A stretch of 64,000 nt of DNA from REEB95 sp035934995 (GTDB lineage: Bacteria > Pseudomonadota > Alphaproteobacteria > ATCC43930 > CGMCC-115725), in NCBI GenBank assembly GCA_035934995.1, contig DASYXI010000011.1, forward strand, positions 1 through 64,000, given 5' to 3'. Each line of letters starts with the position of its first letter. The first letter of the stretch is position 1. The notes under the pieces are model-generated. The model was not told where the DNA came from and did no database searches. It was given only the letters and a program-made list of their open reading frames with translations. Below are positions 17,223 to 26,406 of the stretch, one piece after another. Made by a program: the position numbers and the translations under genes.

Positions 17223-18635
17223 ATGGACAGCGTTGTCGCCGCCGACGCGCTCGCGCGCCTCAAGGCCGTCGTCGGGCCGAAAGGCGTCGCCGAGGGCGCC
17301 GATACCGAGCCTTACTTCGAAGAGCGACGCGGCCGTTATCGCGGCGCGGCACTCGCCGTACTGCGACCGGCCTCGACCGATGAGGTCGCGAAGCTGGTGA
17401 CGATCTGCGCCGAGGCGCGGCTGCCGATCTATCCGCAGGGCGGCAATACCGGCCTGTCGGGCGGCGCCGTCGCGGCGGTCAACGGCGTGCTGATCAATCT
17501 CGGCCGCATGAACCGCATCCGCGCGCTGGATGCGCTCAACTTCACCATCACCGCCGAAGCCGGCTGCATTCTCGCCGAGTTGCAGCGCGCCGCGGAAGCC
17601 GCCGACCGGCTCTTTCCGCTCAGCCTCGGCGCCGAAGGCTCGTGCCAGATCGGCGGCAATCTGTCGACCAACGCCGGCGGCATCAACGTTCTGCGCTATG
17701 GCAACACGCGCGAATTGGCGCTCGGCCTCGAAGTCGTGCTGCCCGACGGCCGCGTCTGGAACGGGCTGCGTGGCCTGCGCAAGAGCAACGTCGGCTACGA
17801 TCTCAAACAACTGTTCATCGGCGCCGAAGGAACGCTCGGCATCATCACCGCGGCGACGCTCAAGCTGTTCCCGCGGCCGCACGAAGTCGAGACCGCGCTG
17901 GTCGGCCTGAAGCGTGTCGAGGATGTTATGGAGCTGTTCGCGCGGGCCCGCGCCGCCAGCGGCGATCAACTGACCGGCTTCGAGCTCATTCCGCGCATCG
18001 GCATCGACAACGTGCTGGAATACGGCGAGGGTTACCGCGAGCCGCTGGCCGCCAAGCATCCGTGGTACGCGCTGCTCGAAATCTCGTCGAGCCGCACCGG
18101 CGCGGGACTGCGACAGGCGCTCGAAGCGTTTCTAGAATCGGCGATGGCGGCAGACCTGGTCCAAGACGGCGTCATTGCCGAAAGCGAGACACAGCGCCGC
18201 GAGCTCTGGCGCATCCGCGCGGGCCTTCCCGAGCAGCAAGACAAGCTCGGCGGCAGCATCAAGCACGACGTCTCCGTGCCGATCAGTAAGGTGGCCGAGT
18301 TCATCGTCCGCGCGAGCAAGGCGGTGAGCGACCGGCTGCCCGGCATCCGGCCCTATCCGTTCGGCCATGTCGGCGACGGCAACATCCATTTCAACCTGAC
18401 GCAGCCGCCGGGCGCCGACAGAGCCGTCTATCTGAAGCGCTGGGCGGAATTCAACCGCATCGTCCACGACGTCGTCGTATCGCTCGGCGGCTCGATCAGC
18501 GCCGAGCATGGCATCGGCCTGGCGCGGCGTGACGAGCTCGCGCACTACGCGCAGCCGCTCGAGCTCGAAACCATGCGGCGAATCAAGGCAGCGCTCGATC
18601 CAGACGGCATCATGAATCCCGGCAAGGTGCTATGA
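17223..18635 (+). CDS. FAD-linked D-2-hydroxyacid dehydrogenase (GlcD/D2HGDH type)
   Basis: The protein has an N-terminal FAD-binding PCMH domain with YPQGGNTGLSGG and SLGAEGSCQIGG, and a C-terminal domain with the metal-binding GHVGDGNIHFNL and the SAEHGIG histidine motif. Relatives oxidise D-lactate, glycolate or D-2-hydroxyglutarate and pass electrons to the quinone pool or an electron carrier. Length (470 aa) fits. Without partner GlcE/GlcF subunits, a single-subunit D-2-hydroxyglutarate or D-lactate dehydrogenase is the likeliest reading. It overlaps the acyl-CoA dehydrogenase gene by four bases (ATGA), which suggests a shared catabolic role. Confidence 0.9.
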   Translation: MDSVVAADALARLKAVVGPKGVAEGADTEPYFEERRGRYRGAALAVLRPASTDEVAKLVTICAEARLPIYPQGGNTGLSGGAVAAVNGVLINLGRMNRIRALDALNFTITAEAGCILAELQRAAEAADRLFPLSLGAEGSCQIGGNLSTNAGGINVLRYGNTRELALGLEVVLPDGRVWNGLRGLRKSNVGYDLKQLFIGAEGTLGIITAATLKLFPRPHEVETALVGLKRVEDVMELFARARAASGDQLTGFELIPRIGIDNVLEYGEGYREPLAAKHPWYALLEISSSRTGAGLRQALEAFLESAMAADLVQDGVIAESETQRRELWRIRAGLPEQQDKLGGSIKHDVSVPISKVAEFIVRASKAVSDRLPGIRPYPFGHVGDGNIHFNLTQPPGADRAVYLKRWAEFNRIVHDVVVSLGGSISAEHGIGLARRDELAHYAQPLELETMRRIKAALDPDGIMNPGKVL

Positions 18636-20404
18636 GCGGCTACGCCGCGCCGCTGGCCGAGATGCGCTTTGCACTCGACGAGATCGCCGGGCTGCCGGAA
18701 ATCGCCAAACTACCCGGATACGAAGCCGTTTCGGCTGATGTCGTCGACGCCGTGCTCGGCGAGGCGGCGAAACTGGCCGGCAACGTCATTGCGCCAACCA
18801 ATCGGACCGGCGACATCGAGAAGAGCCGGCTCGAAAACGGCGTGGTGCGCACCCCCGCCGGCTTCAAGGAAGCCTATCGCGCCTATGCCAGCGGTGGCTG
18901 GAGCGCGCTATCGGCGCCGCCCGAGCATGGCGGTCAGGGACTGCCGATCGCTCTCGACACCGCGGTTAATGAGATGTGGATGAGCGCCAACTTCGCCTGG
19001 TCGCTGTGTCCGATGCTCAGCATCAGTGCCTGGGAATTGCTCGAACAGCTCGGCACGCCGGCACAGCAGCGCCTCTACCTCGGTCGGCTGATCTCCGGTG
19101 AATGGACTGGGACAATGAATCTGACGGAGCCGCAGGCCGGCTCAGACCTCGGCGCATTGCGGACGCGGGCCGTGCGCGAAGGCGACCATTACCGCATCAC
19201 CGGCCAGAAGATCTTCATCACCTGGGGCGAACACGACATGGCCGGCAACATCGTCCATCTCGTGCTCGCGCGGCTACCCGATGCGCCCGCCGGCACCAAG
19301 GGCATTTCGCTGTTCGTCGTGCCCAAGTTTCTTGTCAACGACGATGGCAGCCTGGGCGCGCGCAACGACCTGCGTTGCGTCAGCCTCGAGCACAAGCTTG
19401 GCATTCACGCGAGCCCGACCTGCGTCATGTCCTATGGCGATGACGGCGGCGCCGTCGGCACCCTCGTGGGCGAGGAGAACCGTGGCCTTGAGGCCATGTT
19501 CATCATGATGAACGTCGCGCGGCTGCATGTCGGCTTACAGGGCGTGGCGATCGGCGAGCGCGCTTATCAGCAGGCGCGGACCTACGCGCGCGAGCGCATC
19601 CAGGGAAAACCGGCCGGCGCCAAGGACGGCGTCGGGCTGCCGATCGTGCATCATCCCGATGTGCGCCGCATGCTGCTGTCGATGCGCGCGGCAAGCGAAG
19701 CATCGCGCGCCCTCGCCTATTACGCCGCCGGCGCAACCGACCGCGCCCGCCGGCTGCCTGACCCCGCGCAGCGCGCCCGCGCCCAGGCCCGGCTCGATTT
19801 GCTGACGCCGGTGGTCAAGGCCTGGTGCACCGATCAAGGCGTCGAAACCGCCAGCACCGGTATACAGGTGCACGGCGGCATGGGCTTCATCGAGGAGACC
19901 GGCGCCGCGCAGCATTGGCGCGATGCCCGCATCGCGCCGATCTACGAAGGCACCAACGGCATCCAGGCGAACGATCTCGTCGGCCGTAAGCTGCTGCGCG
20001 ATGACGGTGCGGCCGTTGCCGACCTTATCGCCGAAATGCGTCGCGCGCTGACTCGGGTCGACGGTCACGACGCCGACGGCCATTTGGCCCGTGGCGTCGA
20101 TGCATTGGAGCGCGCGACGAAAGGCCTGCTCGCGAGCGCCGCCAACGATCTCAGCGCCGCGCTCGCCGGCGCAGAGCCCTATCTCCGTTTGCTGGGCACG
20201 GTTGCCGCCGGCTGGCTGTTAGCGCGTGGCGCCGCGGCCGCGACACGACGGCTGAAAGCCGGTGCCGTCGACCGGCCGTTCCTCGAAGCCAAGATCGCCA
20301 CCGCGCGGTTCTATGCCGAGCATCGCTTGGCACAGGCGCCCGCGTTGCTGCCGGCGATCGCCGGCGGCCACACGGTGATGGGCTTCGATCTCGACTTGAT
20401 CTAG
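18632..20404 (+). CDS. acyl-CoA dehydrogenase, DmdC-like long form
   Basis: At 590 aa this is longer than ordinary acyl-CoA dehydrogenases and matches the group that includes 3-methylmercaptopropionyl-CoA dehydrogenase (DmdC). FAD and substrate motifs are visible: MNLTEPQAGSDLG, ITGQKIFITWGEHD, GIQVHGGMGF and YEGTNGIQANDL, which contains the catalytic Glu. The long C-terminal helical extension (about 450-590) is typical of the group. True DmdC function cannot be claimed without other dmd genes, and none is nearby. The start codon overlaps the preceding FAD-oxidase stop. Confidence 0.9.
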   Translation: MSGYAAPLAEMRFALDEIAGLPEIAKLPGYEAVSADVVDAVLGEAAKLAGNVIAPTNRTGDIEKSRLENGVVRTPAGFKEAYRAYASGGWSALSAPPEHGGQGLPIALDTAVNEMWMSANFAWSLCPMLSISAWELLEQLGTPAQQRLYLGRLISGEWTGTMNLTEPQAGSDLGALRTRAVREGDHYRITGQKIFITWGEHDMAGNIVHLVLARLPDAPAGTKGISLFVVPKFLVNDDGSLGARNDLRCVSLEHKLGIHASPTCVMSYGDDGGAVGTLVGEENRGLEAMFIMMNVARLHVGLQGVAIGERAYQQARTYARERIQGKPAGAKDGVGLPIVHHPDVRRMLLSMRAASEASRALAYYAAGATDRARRLPDPAQRARAQARLDLLTPVVKAWCTDQGVETASTGIQVHGGMGFIEETGAAQHWRDARIAPIYEGTNGIQANDLVGRKLLRDDGAAVADLIAEMRRALTRVDGHDADGHLARGVDALERATKGLLASAANDLSAALAGAEPYLRLLGTVAAGWLLARGAAAATRRLKAGAVDRPFLEAKIATARFYAEHRLAQAPALLPAIAGGHTVMGFDLDLI

Positions 20405-20427
20405 CGGCGACGGCCGCGCGGACGCGC

Positions 20428-21054
20428 TCAGGCCGCTTTGTTATTGACGCAGCGCAGCAGCTTCCAATAGCCGAACAGGTTGCTCGGCCGGATGTCGCGG
20501 ACTTCGAGCTTGCCGTCGGCAATGAAATCGTCGAGCGAGAAATCGGCATGGAAACCGATCTTGCCGGCCAGCGGCGCGAGCGCTTTTTCGAAGCGGCTGA
20601 TCAGCCAACCGTCGCTCATGAAATGATTGACGATGACGATCGTGCCGCCCGGGCGGCAGACGCGGCGAATCTCGGCGGCGAAGCGCGCCGGGTTCGGCAC
20701 CACCGACGCGACGTAGAGCGCCAGCACGGCGTCGAAACTATCGTCGGCGAAGCTCGTCTGCTCGGCGTCCATCACATGCAGCGCCTTGACCTGGGTCAGC
20801 CGCTTGCGCGCGACGCGCGTCTTGGCCTTGGCAAGCATCTCGGCCGAGACGTCGATGCCCGTGACCTCGGAATCAGAACGGAAATACGGCAACGACAAGC
20901 CGGTGCCGACGCCGACCTCGAGGATACGCTGCCCCGGCAGATTGTTAGCGATCCGCACCGCGGCCTTGCGACCGGGATGGAAGATCGGACCGAAGACGAA
21001 ATCGTAGGAGCCGGAAAAGAGCCGATAGGTCTTCAGCGTATCCTGCAGATCCAT
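20428..21054 (-). CDS. pmtA: phosphatidylethanolamine N-methyltransferase, PmtA-like
   Basis: This 208-aa SAM-dependent methyltransferase has motif I LEVGVGTGLSLPYF and post-I GIDVS. The N-terminus (YDFVFGPIFHPGRKAAV) resembles rhizobial/Rhodobacter PmtA, which makes phosphatidylcholine by three methylations of phosphatidylethanolamine. A UbiE-like quinone methyltransferase is the main alternative. It converges with the acyl-CoA dehydrogenase and follows the cold-shock gene on the same strand at 74 bases. Confidence 0.75.
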   Translation of the reverse strand: MDLQDTLKTYRLFSGSYDFVFGPIFHPGRKAAVRIANNLPGQRILEVGVGTGLSLPYFRSDSEVTGIDVSAEMLAKAKTRVARKRLTQVKALHVMDAEQTSFADDSFDAVLALYVASVVPNPARFAAEIRRVCRPGGTIVIVNHFMSDGWLISRFEKALAPLAGKIGFHADFSLDDFIADGKLEVRDIRPSNLFGYWKLLRCVNNKAA

Positions 21055-21128
21055 GGACGACTTACTCCGACGCTACTTCCAATAACGCGCGAGGGCCGAT
21101 AACGATGCGTCAGCCCCGCTGACCGGCC

Positions 21129-21668
21129 TTATAGCAGTGTGACGTGATCGGCTTCGAGACCTTTGCGGCCTTCGACGACATCGACCTGCACGCGCTGGCC
21201 GGCCTCCAAGGCGTTCACGCCGCTGCGCCGCAACGCGGTAACGTGGACGAAGATGTCCTTGCCGCCACCTTCGGGCGCGATGAAGCCGTAGCCCTTGTCG
21301 GGCTCGAACCATTTGACTGCGCCCTGCATCGTCTGGGCGGGACCGCGCGGCGCGCTTGGGCGTCCGCCGCCGTTGCCGCCTCCGCCGCCGGGTACGGCGG
21401 TGCTATTGTCGAGGTTGAGGACGTTGACGACCAAAGGCCCTTTGGCGCCGGCGCCGACTTCGCAGACGATCGACGCGCCTTCGCGCGCCTCGCCGTAACC
21501 CGCCCGACGCAGCACCGCCATTGGCAGGAACGCATCGGGCGTACCATCGGTCAAGGTGACGAAACCGAAGCCTTTGGCGGTGTTGAACCACTTCACCTTG
21601 GCTTCGACGCGGCGGCCGGACGTCGGTGCGTCATCGACACGAAAGAAATCAGGACGACGATCATACAT
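21129..21668 (-). CDS. double cold-shock-domain RNA-binding protein
   Basis: The product (179 aa) has two cold-shock domains, each with its RNP1-like motif: KGFGFV in the first (residues about 22-85) and KGYGFI in the second (about 115-179). A glycine-rich linker (PGGGGGNGGGR) joins them. Tandem CSD proteins of this length are typical of alphaproteobacteria and act as RNA chaperones in cold or stationary phase. The start at 21668 (MYDRRPDFFR) is chosen as the only ATG directly before the domain; its purine-rich GGGAGGGGGG lies rather far away (about 17 bases), so the start is less certain than the family. Confidence 0.9.
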   Translation of the reverse strand: MYDRRPDFFRVDDAPTSGRRVEAKVKWFNTAKGFGFVTLTDGTPDAFLPMAVLRRAGYGEAREGASIVCEVGAGAKGPLVVNVLNLDNSTAVPGGGGGNGGGRPSAPRGPAQTMQGAVKWFEPDKGYGFIAPEGGGKDIFVHVTALRRSGVNALEAGQRVQVDVVEGRKGLEADHVTLL

Positions 21669-21700
21669 GGCAGTCAGGAAAACCCCCCTCCCGGAGACAG

Positions 21701-21716
21701 CTAAACAACTGTTTAG
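21701..21716. repeat. 16-base palindrome in the cold-shock gene leader
   Basis: CTAAACA (21701-21707) and TGTTTAG (21710-21716) are perfect inverted arms around two bases, 33 bases upstream of the cold-shock start codon. It could be an operator or a small leader hairpin. No matching element is seen elsewhere in the window. Confidence 0.45.
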
Positions 21717-21782
21717 ATTAGCGCGAATCGTGGCCCGCCGCCAGCGTGCGGACGCGCCGGCCGGCCGGCCCCACACGACCCT

Positions 21783-22625
21783 TTATGGGCGATAAGCCAC
21801 CACCTTTTGCCGCTGTTCGCCCATGCCGGTCACGGTCAGCCGCATGCTGTCGCCCGGCTTGAGGAACCGATTGCGGCCGAGCCCGACGCCCGACGGCGTG
21901 CCGGTGGCGATCAGATCGCCCGGCATCAGAGTCATGAATTCGCTGGTGTAGCTGATGATGGTAGCACAGTCGAAAATCATGTCCTTTGTGGACGCTTTCT
22001 GCATCACCTGGCCGCTGATCTCGCACATCACTTCGAGATTCTGGGAATCGGCGACCTCGTCCGGTGTCACCAGCCACGGCCCAGTGGGACAGAATGTATC
22101 GCAACCCTTGCCCTTCATCCATTGCGGACCGCGTTCGAGCTGAAAATTCCGCTCGGAAACGTCGTTGACGATGGTGTAGCCGGCCACGTGTTTCAACGCG
22201 TCCTGCTTGGAAACATACTGCGCCTTGGTGCCGATGAAGATGCCGAGCTCGACCTCCCAATCGCCCTTGGTCGAATTCTTGGGCAGCACGACGTCGTCAT
22301 TCGGACCGGCGTAAGACGTGACCGTCTTCATGAACAACACCGGCTCGGTCGGGATCTTCATCGCCGCTTCGTTGGCGTGATCGATGTAGTTGAGGCCGAC
22401 GGCGATGATCTTGGGAACGTTGGCAACCGGCGGCCCGAGGCGCGGATTGCCGGATACTATTGGCAGCTTGCTCGGATCGAGCTTGCGCAACTTATCGAGC
22501 GCGGCGGGCGCGAGCTGGTCCGGCCCAATGTCGGCGACGACGCCGGAGAGATCGCGGATTTGCCCGTTCTTGTCGAGCAAACCCGGCTTCTCGTGGCCCG
22601 CCTGGCCGAAGCGCAGCAACTTCAT
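21783..22625 (-). CDS. fumarylacetoacetate hydrolase family protein
   Basis: FAH-family enzymes cleave or decarboxylate acylpyruvates and related 2-oxo acids using a metal held by a Glu-x-Glu pair. The protein shows WEVELGIFIG (the metal Glu motif), GLNYIDHANE, and the C-terminal GDLIATGTPSGVG signature. Length is 280 aa. Specificity (acylpyruvase, ureidoglycolate lyase or homoprotocatechuate isomerase type) cannot be told. The start at 22625 (MKLLRFGQAG) has AAAGGA about nine bases upstream; an ORF start 22 codons earlier is less likely. Confidence 0.9.
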   Translation of the reverse strand: MKLLRFGQAGHEKPGLLDKNGQIRDLSGVVADIGPDQLAPAALDKLRKLDPSKLPIVSGNPRLGPPVANVPKIIAVGLNYIDHANEAAMKIPTEPVLFMKTVTSYAGPNDDVVLPKNSTKGDWEVELGIFIGTKAQYVSKQDALKHVAGYTIVNDVSERNFQLERGPQWMKGKGCDTFCPTGPWLVTPDEVADSQNLEVMCEISGQVMQKASTKDMIFDCATIISYTSEFMTLMPGDLIATGTPSGVGLGRNRFLKPGDSMRLTVTGMGEQRQKVVAYRP

Positions 22626-22721
22626 GACGACGCCGTCCTTTCGTTCGTAACGCGCGGAATTGAGCGTGCGGAAGGGCGGTAAACTTGCCACACGCGATTG
22701 CCGGCCGCAATCGGGCCGCGC

Positions 22722-23519
22722 TTAGTGTGCGGTCGACGCGAGACGCGCCTTGAGCGCGTCGAGATAGGCGATGACGCGGGCGGCGTTGACGCCAAAATCA
22801 CCACGGCCCTGTCGCGACAAGGAGCGCACATCGATGCGGCTGCCTTTGCCGTCGGGTGAAACCCGGATCGAGACGTCGTCAGTAAAGCGCATCCAGAACG
22901 ATTCTTGGCTCGCCTCGATGCGCCAAGCTTCGGGTTCCGCGATCACATCAATCCAGCCGGGCATCGACTGTGCGGTCGCCAAGGCGGCGGCGAACGCCGC
23001 CCGCGGCGGCAGCGTCGTGGCCACCGGCGCGATTTGCGGATAGTAGATGTATTGCAATTTCGCCACTGCGGCCCCGCCGTATTCGACGGGATTGGCGTTC
23101 TCTTCGGCGCGCGACGGCAGCACCGCCCAGAACGGCGGCGGATTGACGGTATCGGTCGTGATGTCGTGGATCGGCGGCGTCGCGGCGGCCAGTTGCGCAT
23201 AGTGCCACGGCACATAGACGACGACGGTCGCGACCGCCAGTGCGGCGAACGCAGCGACGCGCCGCCAGGGCGACAAGCGCGACCATCCCACCAATGCGAC
23301 GATCGAAAATGCCGCCGCGAGCAGCGCGATGTACGCCGCGTAGCGCATGATCGCGAACGCGACCGTGTAGTACCAAAGACCGAAGCGCCATCCGGCCGGC
23401 GCGAGCGTGAAGGCGGTCAACGCGACGAGCACCAGCACGCATGCGCCGGCAGTCAAAAAACCGCCAAGCTGCCGCGCTGGTCGCACCGTCAACGTTTGAT
23501 CCGCTGTCATCACGATCAC
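22722..23519 (-). CDS. DUF1499 family membrane protein
   Basis: The N-terminal half has three hydrophobic segments (about residues 18-40, 48-72 and 85-104). The C-terminal half is the DUF1499 domain, starting at PPIHDITTDTVNPPPFWAV and ending near RGDFGVNAARVIAYLDAL. The function of this domain is unknown. The GTG start at 23519 has GGAG six bases upstream; an ATG three codons later is an alternative. It lies 96 bases upstream of the FAH-family gene on the same strand and is divergent from the TonB-like gene. Confidence 0.85.
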   Translation of the reverse strand: MIVMTADQTLTVRPARQLGGFLTAGACVLVLVALTAFTLAPAGWRFGLWYYTVAFAIMRYAAYIALLAAAFSIVALVGWSRLSPWRRVAAFAALAVATVVVYVPWHYAQLAAATPPIHDITTDTVNPPPFWAVLPSRAEENANPVEYGGAAVAKLQYIYYPQIAPVATTLPPRAAFAAALATAQSMPGWIDVIAEPEAWRIEASQESFWMRFTDDVSIRVSPDGKGSRIDVRSLSRQGRGDFGVNAARVIAYLDALKARLASTAH

Positions 23520-23622
23520 GTCCCGCTCCGCCCGCTTTCAGCCAACTACCACGTTTCCGCCAGCCTGTTGATTCACTTGGCATCCGCCGCCATGTCGTCT
23601 ATTGAAGTTCTTTACTCAACCG

Positions 23623-24606
23623 ATGGCCGTGGCGACCGAGGGCGTCTACACCCCGATAACGCCTGAACCGGCGGATCAATTCCGTGACCGGAAGGATCGC
23701 AAGCGCCTGTGGCGCAGCATTGCTGATTCCGTGCTTTTGCATGGGTTGATCCTCGCCCTACTGCTCGGACTTTGGCGCGTTCCGCCGCCGCAAGAGATTG
23801 TCTTCCCGCCGGTCACAGTCAAATTCGAGGGCACAGGCGGCGGCGCGGGTTCGCCCGGCGGTAGCGGTGGGCAAGCCCGGCTGGCGGGCGAAAAAGACGC
23901 CGCAGCGCCACAGGCTGCAAGCAGCCCCGCGCATGCCGCGCCGAGCGACGTCACCCCCCTGACGAGCGATGCCACGCCGCCTCTGCCGACACCGAAACCG
24001 TCGCCGACGGTGACCCACGTCGAAACCGCGCCGCCCAAGCCGCACCAACATCAGGCAACGCAGCAGCAGCGCATCGCTAAGCCGACGGCCGCGCCAGCGC
24101 CGAAGCCGGCGCGCAACCCCGCGCCGACCGTGACCGCCACGCCGTTGGCAGCGCCGGTGCAATCGGCGGCGCCAACAACCGTCGCGACGGCGGGTGCGCC
24201 GGCCGCGTTGGGCACAGGCACGGAAGGCGTCGGCAGCGCCGGCAACGGTAATTTCGGCGTGAGCCAAGGTCCGGGCGGGCCTGGTTACGGCACGGGTTCA
24301 CCGGACGACTATCTCGACCGCGTGCGCCGCCACCTCGAACGCTACAAGCATTACCCCGACGATGCGCTGAAGAAGAAACAAGAGGGTACCGTGATGGTGG
24401 CGTTCACCCTCGCCCATGACGGCACGGTCACGAGCGCCTGGATCACCAAGGGTTCGGGCAATCCGCTGCTCGATCAGGCGGCGCTGGCAATGCTGCACGA
24501 CGGCTCGCCGGTGCCGCCGGTACCTGAAAAGTATTGGGGACGGGCCGGTCCGATCATCATGCCGGTCAATTTCACCATCGGCCTGTTCGACCGTATCATG
24601 CACTAA
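23623..24606 (+). CDS. TonB-family energy transducer
   Basis: The layout is that of TonB: a short cytoplasmic N-terminus, one membrane helix (LHGLILALLLGLW, about residues 39-52), a long proline/alanine-rich periplasmic spacer and a C-terminal TonB domain (YLDRVRRHLERYKHYPDDAL to the end). TonB passes proton-motive energy from ExbB/ExbD to outer-membrane receptors. No exbB, exbD or receptor gene is nearby. The first ATG (23623) is used; a TTG seven codons upstream is possible, and neither has a good ribosome-binding site. Length is 327 aa. Confidence 0.88.
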   Translation: MAVATEGVYTPITPEPADQFRDRKDRKRLWRSIADSVLLHGLILALLLGLWRVPPPQEIVFPPVTVKFEGTGGGAGSPGGSGGQARLAGEKDAAAPQAASSPAHAAPSDVTPLTSDATPPLPTPKPSPTVTHVETAPPKPHQHQATQQQRIAKPTAAPAPKPARNPAPTVTATPLAAPVQSAAPTTVATAGAPAALGTGTEGVGSAGNGNFGVSQGPGGPGYGTGSPDDYLDRVRRHLERYKHYPDDALKKKQEGTVMVAFTLAHDGTVTSAWITKGSGNPLLDQAALAMLHDGSPVPPVPEKYWGRAGPIIMPVNFTIGLFDRIMH

Positions 24607-24754
24607 CACTTTGTTATTGAATACTTATTATGGGATTTTCCGATTATAACATATAAAACTTGTTGTTCTTATAAATAATACATTGATATCAGAGACAATG
24701 TGGGTGTATCACCACAGCAATTCATAAGCCCGCGTTGGTTGAGGAGAAGTTTCC
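24607..24754 (+). promoter_or_regulatory. AT-rich leader of the sulfate assimilation operon
   Basis: The first 90 bases are strikingly AT-rich for this genome. An imperfect hairpin at 24699-24716 pairs TGTG-G-GTG with CAC-CACA (one bulged G) around TAT. A strong ribosome-binding site, GAGGAGAAG, precedes the cysH GTG. The hairpin may be an operator for a sulfur-responsive regulator; that is inference. I see no clear -35/-10 pair. Confidence 0.3.
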
Positions 24755-25444
24755 GTGCAGGCCGAAGAGCAGACGCAGCAGGTCGTGAACCTGATGCGGA
24801 GCATTGCCGAACGCCACGCACCAGCGGCGTTGGCGGCAAGCTTCGGCGCCGAAGACATGGTGCTGATCGACCTGGTGGCGCAGCATCGCCTGCCGATCGA
24901 GATCTTCACGCTCGACACCGGCCGCCTGCCCGAAGAGACCCAGTCGCTCATCCACACGACGACACGTCGCTATCAGATTCCGATCGCGGTGATCACGCCC
25001 GACGCGGCGGATGTCGAACGCTACGTCGCGGCCAACGGTCCGAATGCCTTCTACGACAGCCAGGCGCTGCGTCTCGAATGCTGCTTCCTGCGCAAGGTCA
25101 AGCCGCTGCGGCGTGCGCTCATCGGCAAGCAGGCCTGGATCACCGGCCAGCGTCGTTCGCAATCGGTGACCCGTCGCGACTTGACGGTGCAGGAATGGGA
25201 CGCGGAGCACGGCCTGCAGAAATTCAACCCGCTCGCCGACTGGTCCGACGACGATGTCTGGCACTACCTCCGGCAGCATTCGGTTCCCTACAACGCGCTT
25301 CACGATCGCGGCTATCCCAGCATCGGTTGTGCACCCTGCACGCGCGCTATCGCGCCGGGCGAAGATGTGCGCGCCGGCCGCTGGTGGTGGGAGTCGGCGG
25401 AACATCGCGAATGCGGCCTGCACCCGCACCGGAAGGCCTCATGA
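24755..25444 (+). CDS. cysH: adenylyl-sulfate (APS) reductase, assimilatory
   Basis: This enzyme reduces activated sulfate to sulfite. The PP-loop-like fold begins with SFGAEDMVL; the two cysteine pairs that bind a [4Fe-4S] cluster are Cys109-Cys110 (ECCFLRK) and Cys192/Cys195 (CAPC), and the catalytic cysteine is near the end in ECGLHP (about 220). PAPS reductases of the E. coli type lack the paired cysteines, so this one probably uses APS. The GTG start has GAGGAGAAG upstream. It opens the operon cysH-cysD-cysN-TSUP, with a 4-base overlap to cysD. Confidence 0.94.
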   Translation: MQAEEQTQQVVNLMRSIAERHAPAALAASFGAEDMVLIDLVAQHRLPIEIFTLDTGRLPEETQSLIHTTTRRYQIPIAVITPDAADVERYVAANGPNAFYDSQALRLECCFLRKVKPLRRALIGKQAWITGQRRSQSVTRRDLTVQEWDAEHGLQKFNPLADWSDDDVWHYLRQHSVPYNALHDRGYPSIGCAPCTRAIAPGEDVRAGRWWWESAEHRECGLHPHRKAS

Positions 25445-26406
25445 GCAGCGACGAAATCCTGACAACGATCGAACGGCCCGCTCCGTCGCCGTCGACCCCG
25501 GCTTCGATCCCGTATGCCGCGCATCTCGACGCGCTCGAGAGCGAAGCGATCCATATTTTGCGCGAGGTCGCGGCCGAGTTCCGCAACCCGGTTCTGCTGT
25601 TCTCGGGCGGCAAGGATTCGACCGTTCTGCTGCGGCTTGCCGAAAAGGCGCTGCGGCCCGGGCGCCTGCCGTTCCCGCTGCTGCACGTCGATACCGGGCA
25701 CAATTTTCCCGAGGTCATCGCCTTCCGCGACCAGCTGGTGGCGCAACTCGGCGAGCGCCTGATCGTACGCACGGTGCAGGATTCGATCGACCGCGGCCGC
25801 GTACGCTTGAAACACGCCAACCAGAGCCGCAACGCGTTTCAGACCGTGACGCTGCTCGACGCGATCGCCGAGTTCGGCTTCGACGCCTGCATCGGCGGCG
25901 CGCGCCGCGACGAGGAGAAAGCGCGCGCCAAGGAACGCGTCTTTTCGTTCCGCGATGCGTTCGGCCAATGGGATCCGCGCCGTCAGCGTCCGGAGCTGTG
26001 GAGCCTGTACAACACGCGCCTCGATCCGGGCGAACACATGCGCGTGTTTCCGCTCAGCAATTGGACGGAGCTCGACGTGTGGCAGTACATCGCCCGCGAG
26101 GGCATCGAACTGCCGTCGCTTTATTATGCCCATCCGCGACGCGTGGCGCTGCGCGGTGGCGCGCTGGTGCCCGTGGTCGATACGACCGAACTTGCCGATC
26201 ACGAGCCGATCGAGACGCGTCTCGTCCGGTTCCGCACCGTCGGTGATATTTCCTGCACCCTGCCGGTTGAATCGCCGGCCGCGACCGCCGACGAGGTCGT
26301 CGCGGAGATCATGACCGCGCGTATCAGCGAGCGCGGTGCGACACGGCTCGACGATCGGACCTCCGACGCCTCGATGGAAGAACGCAAGCGCGCCGGATAT
26401 TTTTGA
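25441..26406 (+). CDS. cysD: sulfate adenylyltransferase subunit 2
   Basis: CysD is the catalytic subunit of the heterodimeric ATP sulfurylase that forms APS from sulfate and ATP. The ATP pyrophosphatase P-loop FSGGKDSTVLL is at about 55-65, followed by the substrate segment HVDTGHNFPE and GGARRDEEKARAKER. The C-terminal EERKRAGYF is conserved in the family. Length is 321 aa. The ATG overlaps the cysH stop, and cysN starts in its TGATG stop/start overlap. Confidence 0.97.
   Translation: MSSDEILTTIERPAPSPSTPASIPYAAHLDALESEAIHILREVAAEFRNPVLLFSGGKDSTVLLRLAEKALRPGRLPFPLLHVDTGHNFPEVIAFRDQLVAQLGERLIVRTVQDSIDRGRVRLKHANQSRNAFQTVTLLDAIAEFGFDACIGGARRDEEKARAKERVFSFRDAFGQWDPRRQRPELWSLYNTRLDPGEHMRVFPLSNWTELDVWQYIAREGIELPSLYYAHPRRVALRGGALVPVVDTTELADHEPIETRLVRFRTVGDISCTLPVESPAATADEVVAEIMTARISERGATRLDDRTSDASMEERKRAGYF

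Noticed and set aside
24700..25440. Long frame that would fuse a 5' part to cysD
   Set aside because: It overlaps cysH in another frame; CysD begins at 25441 with its own overlap start.
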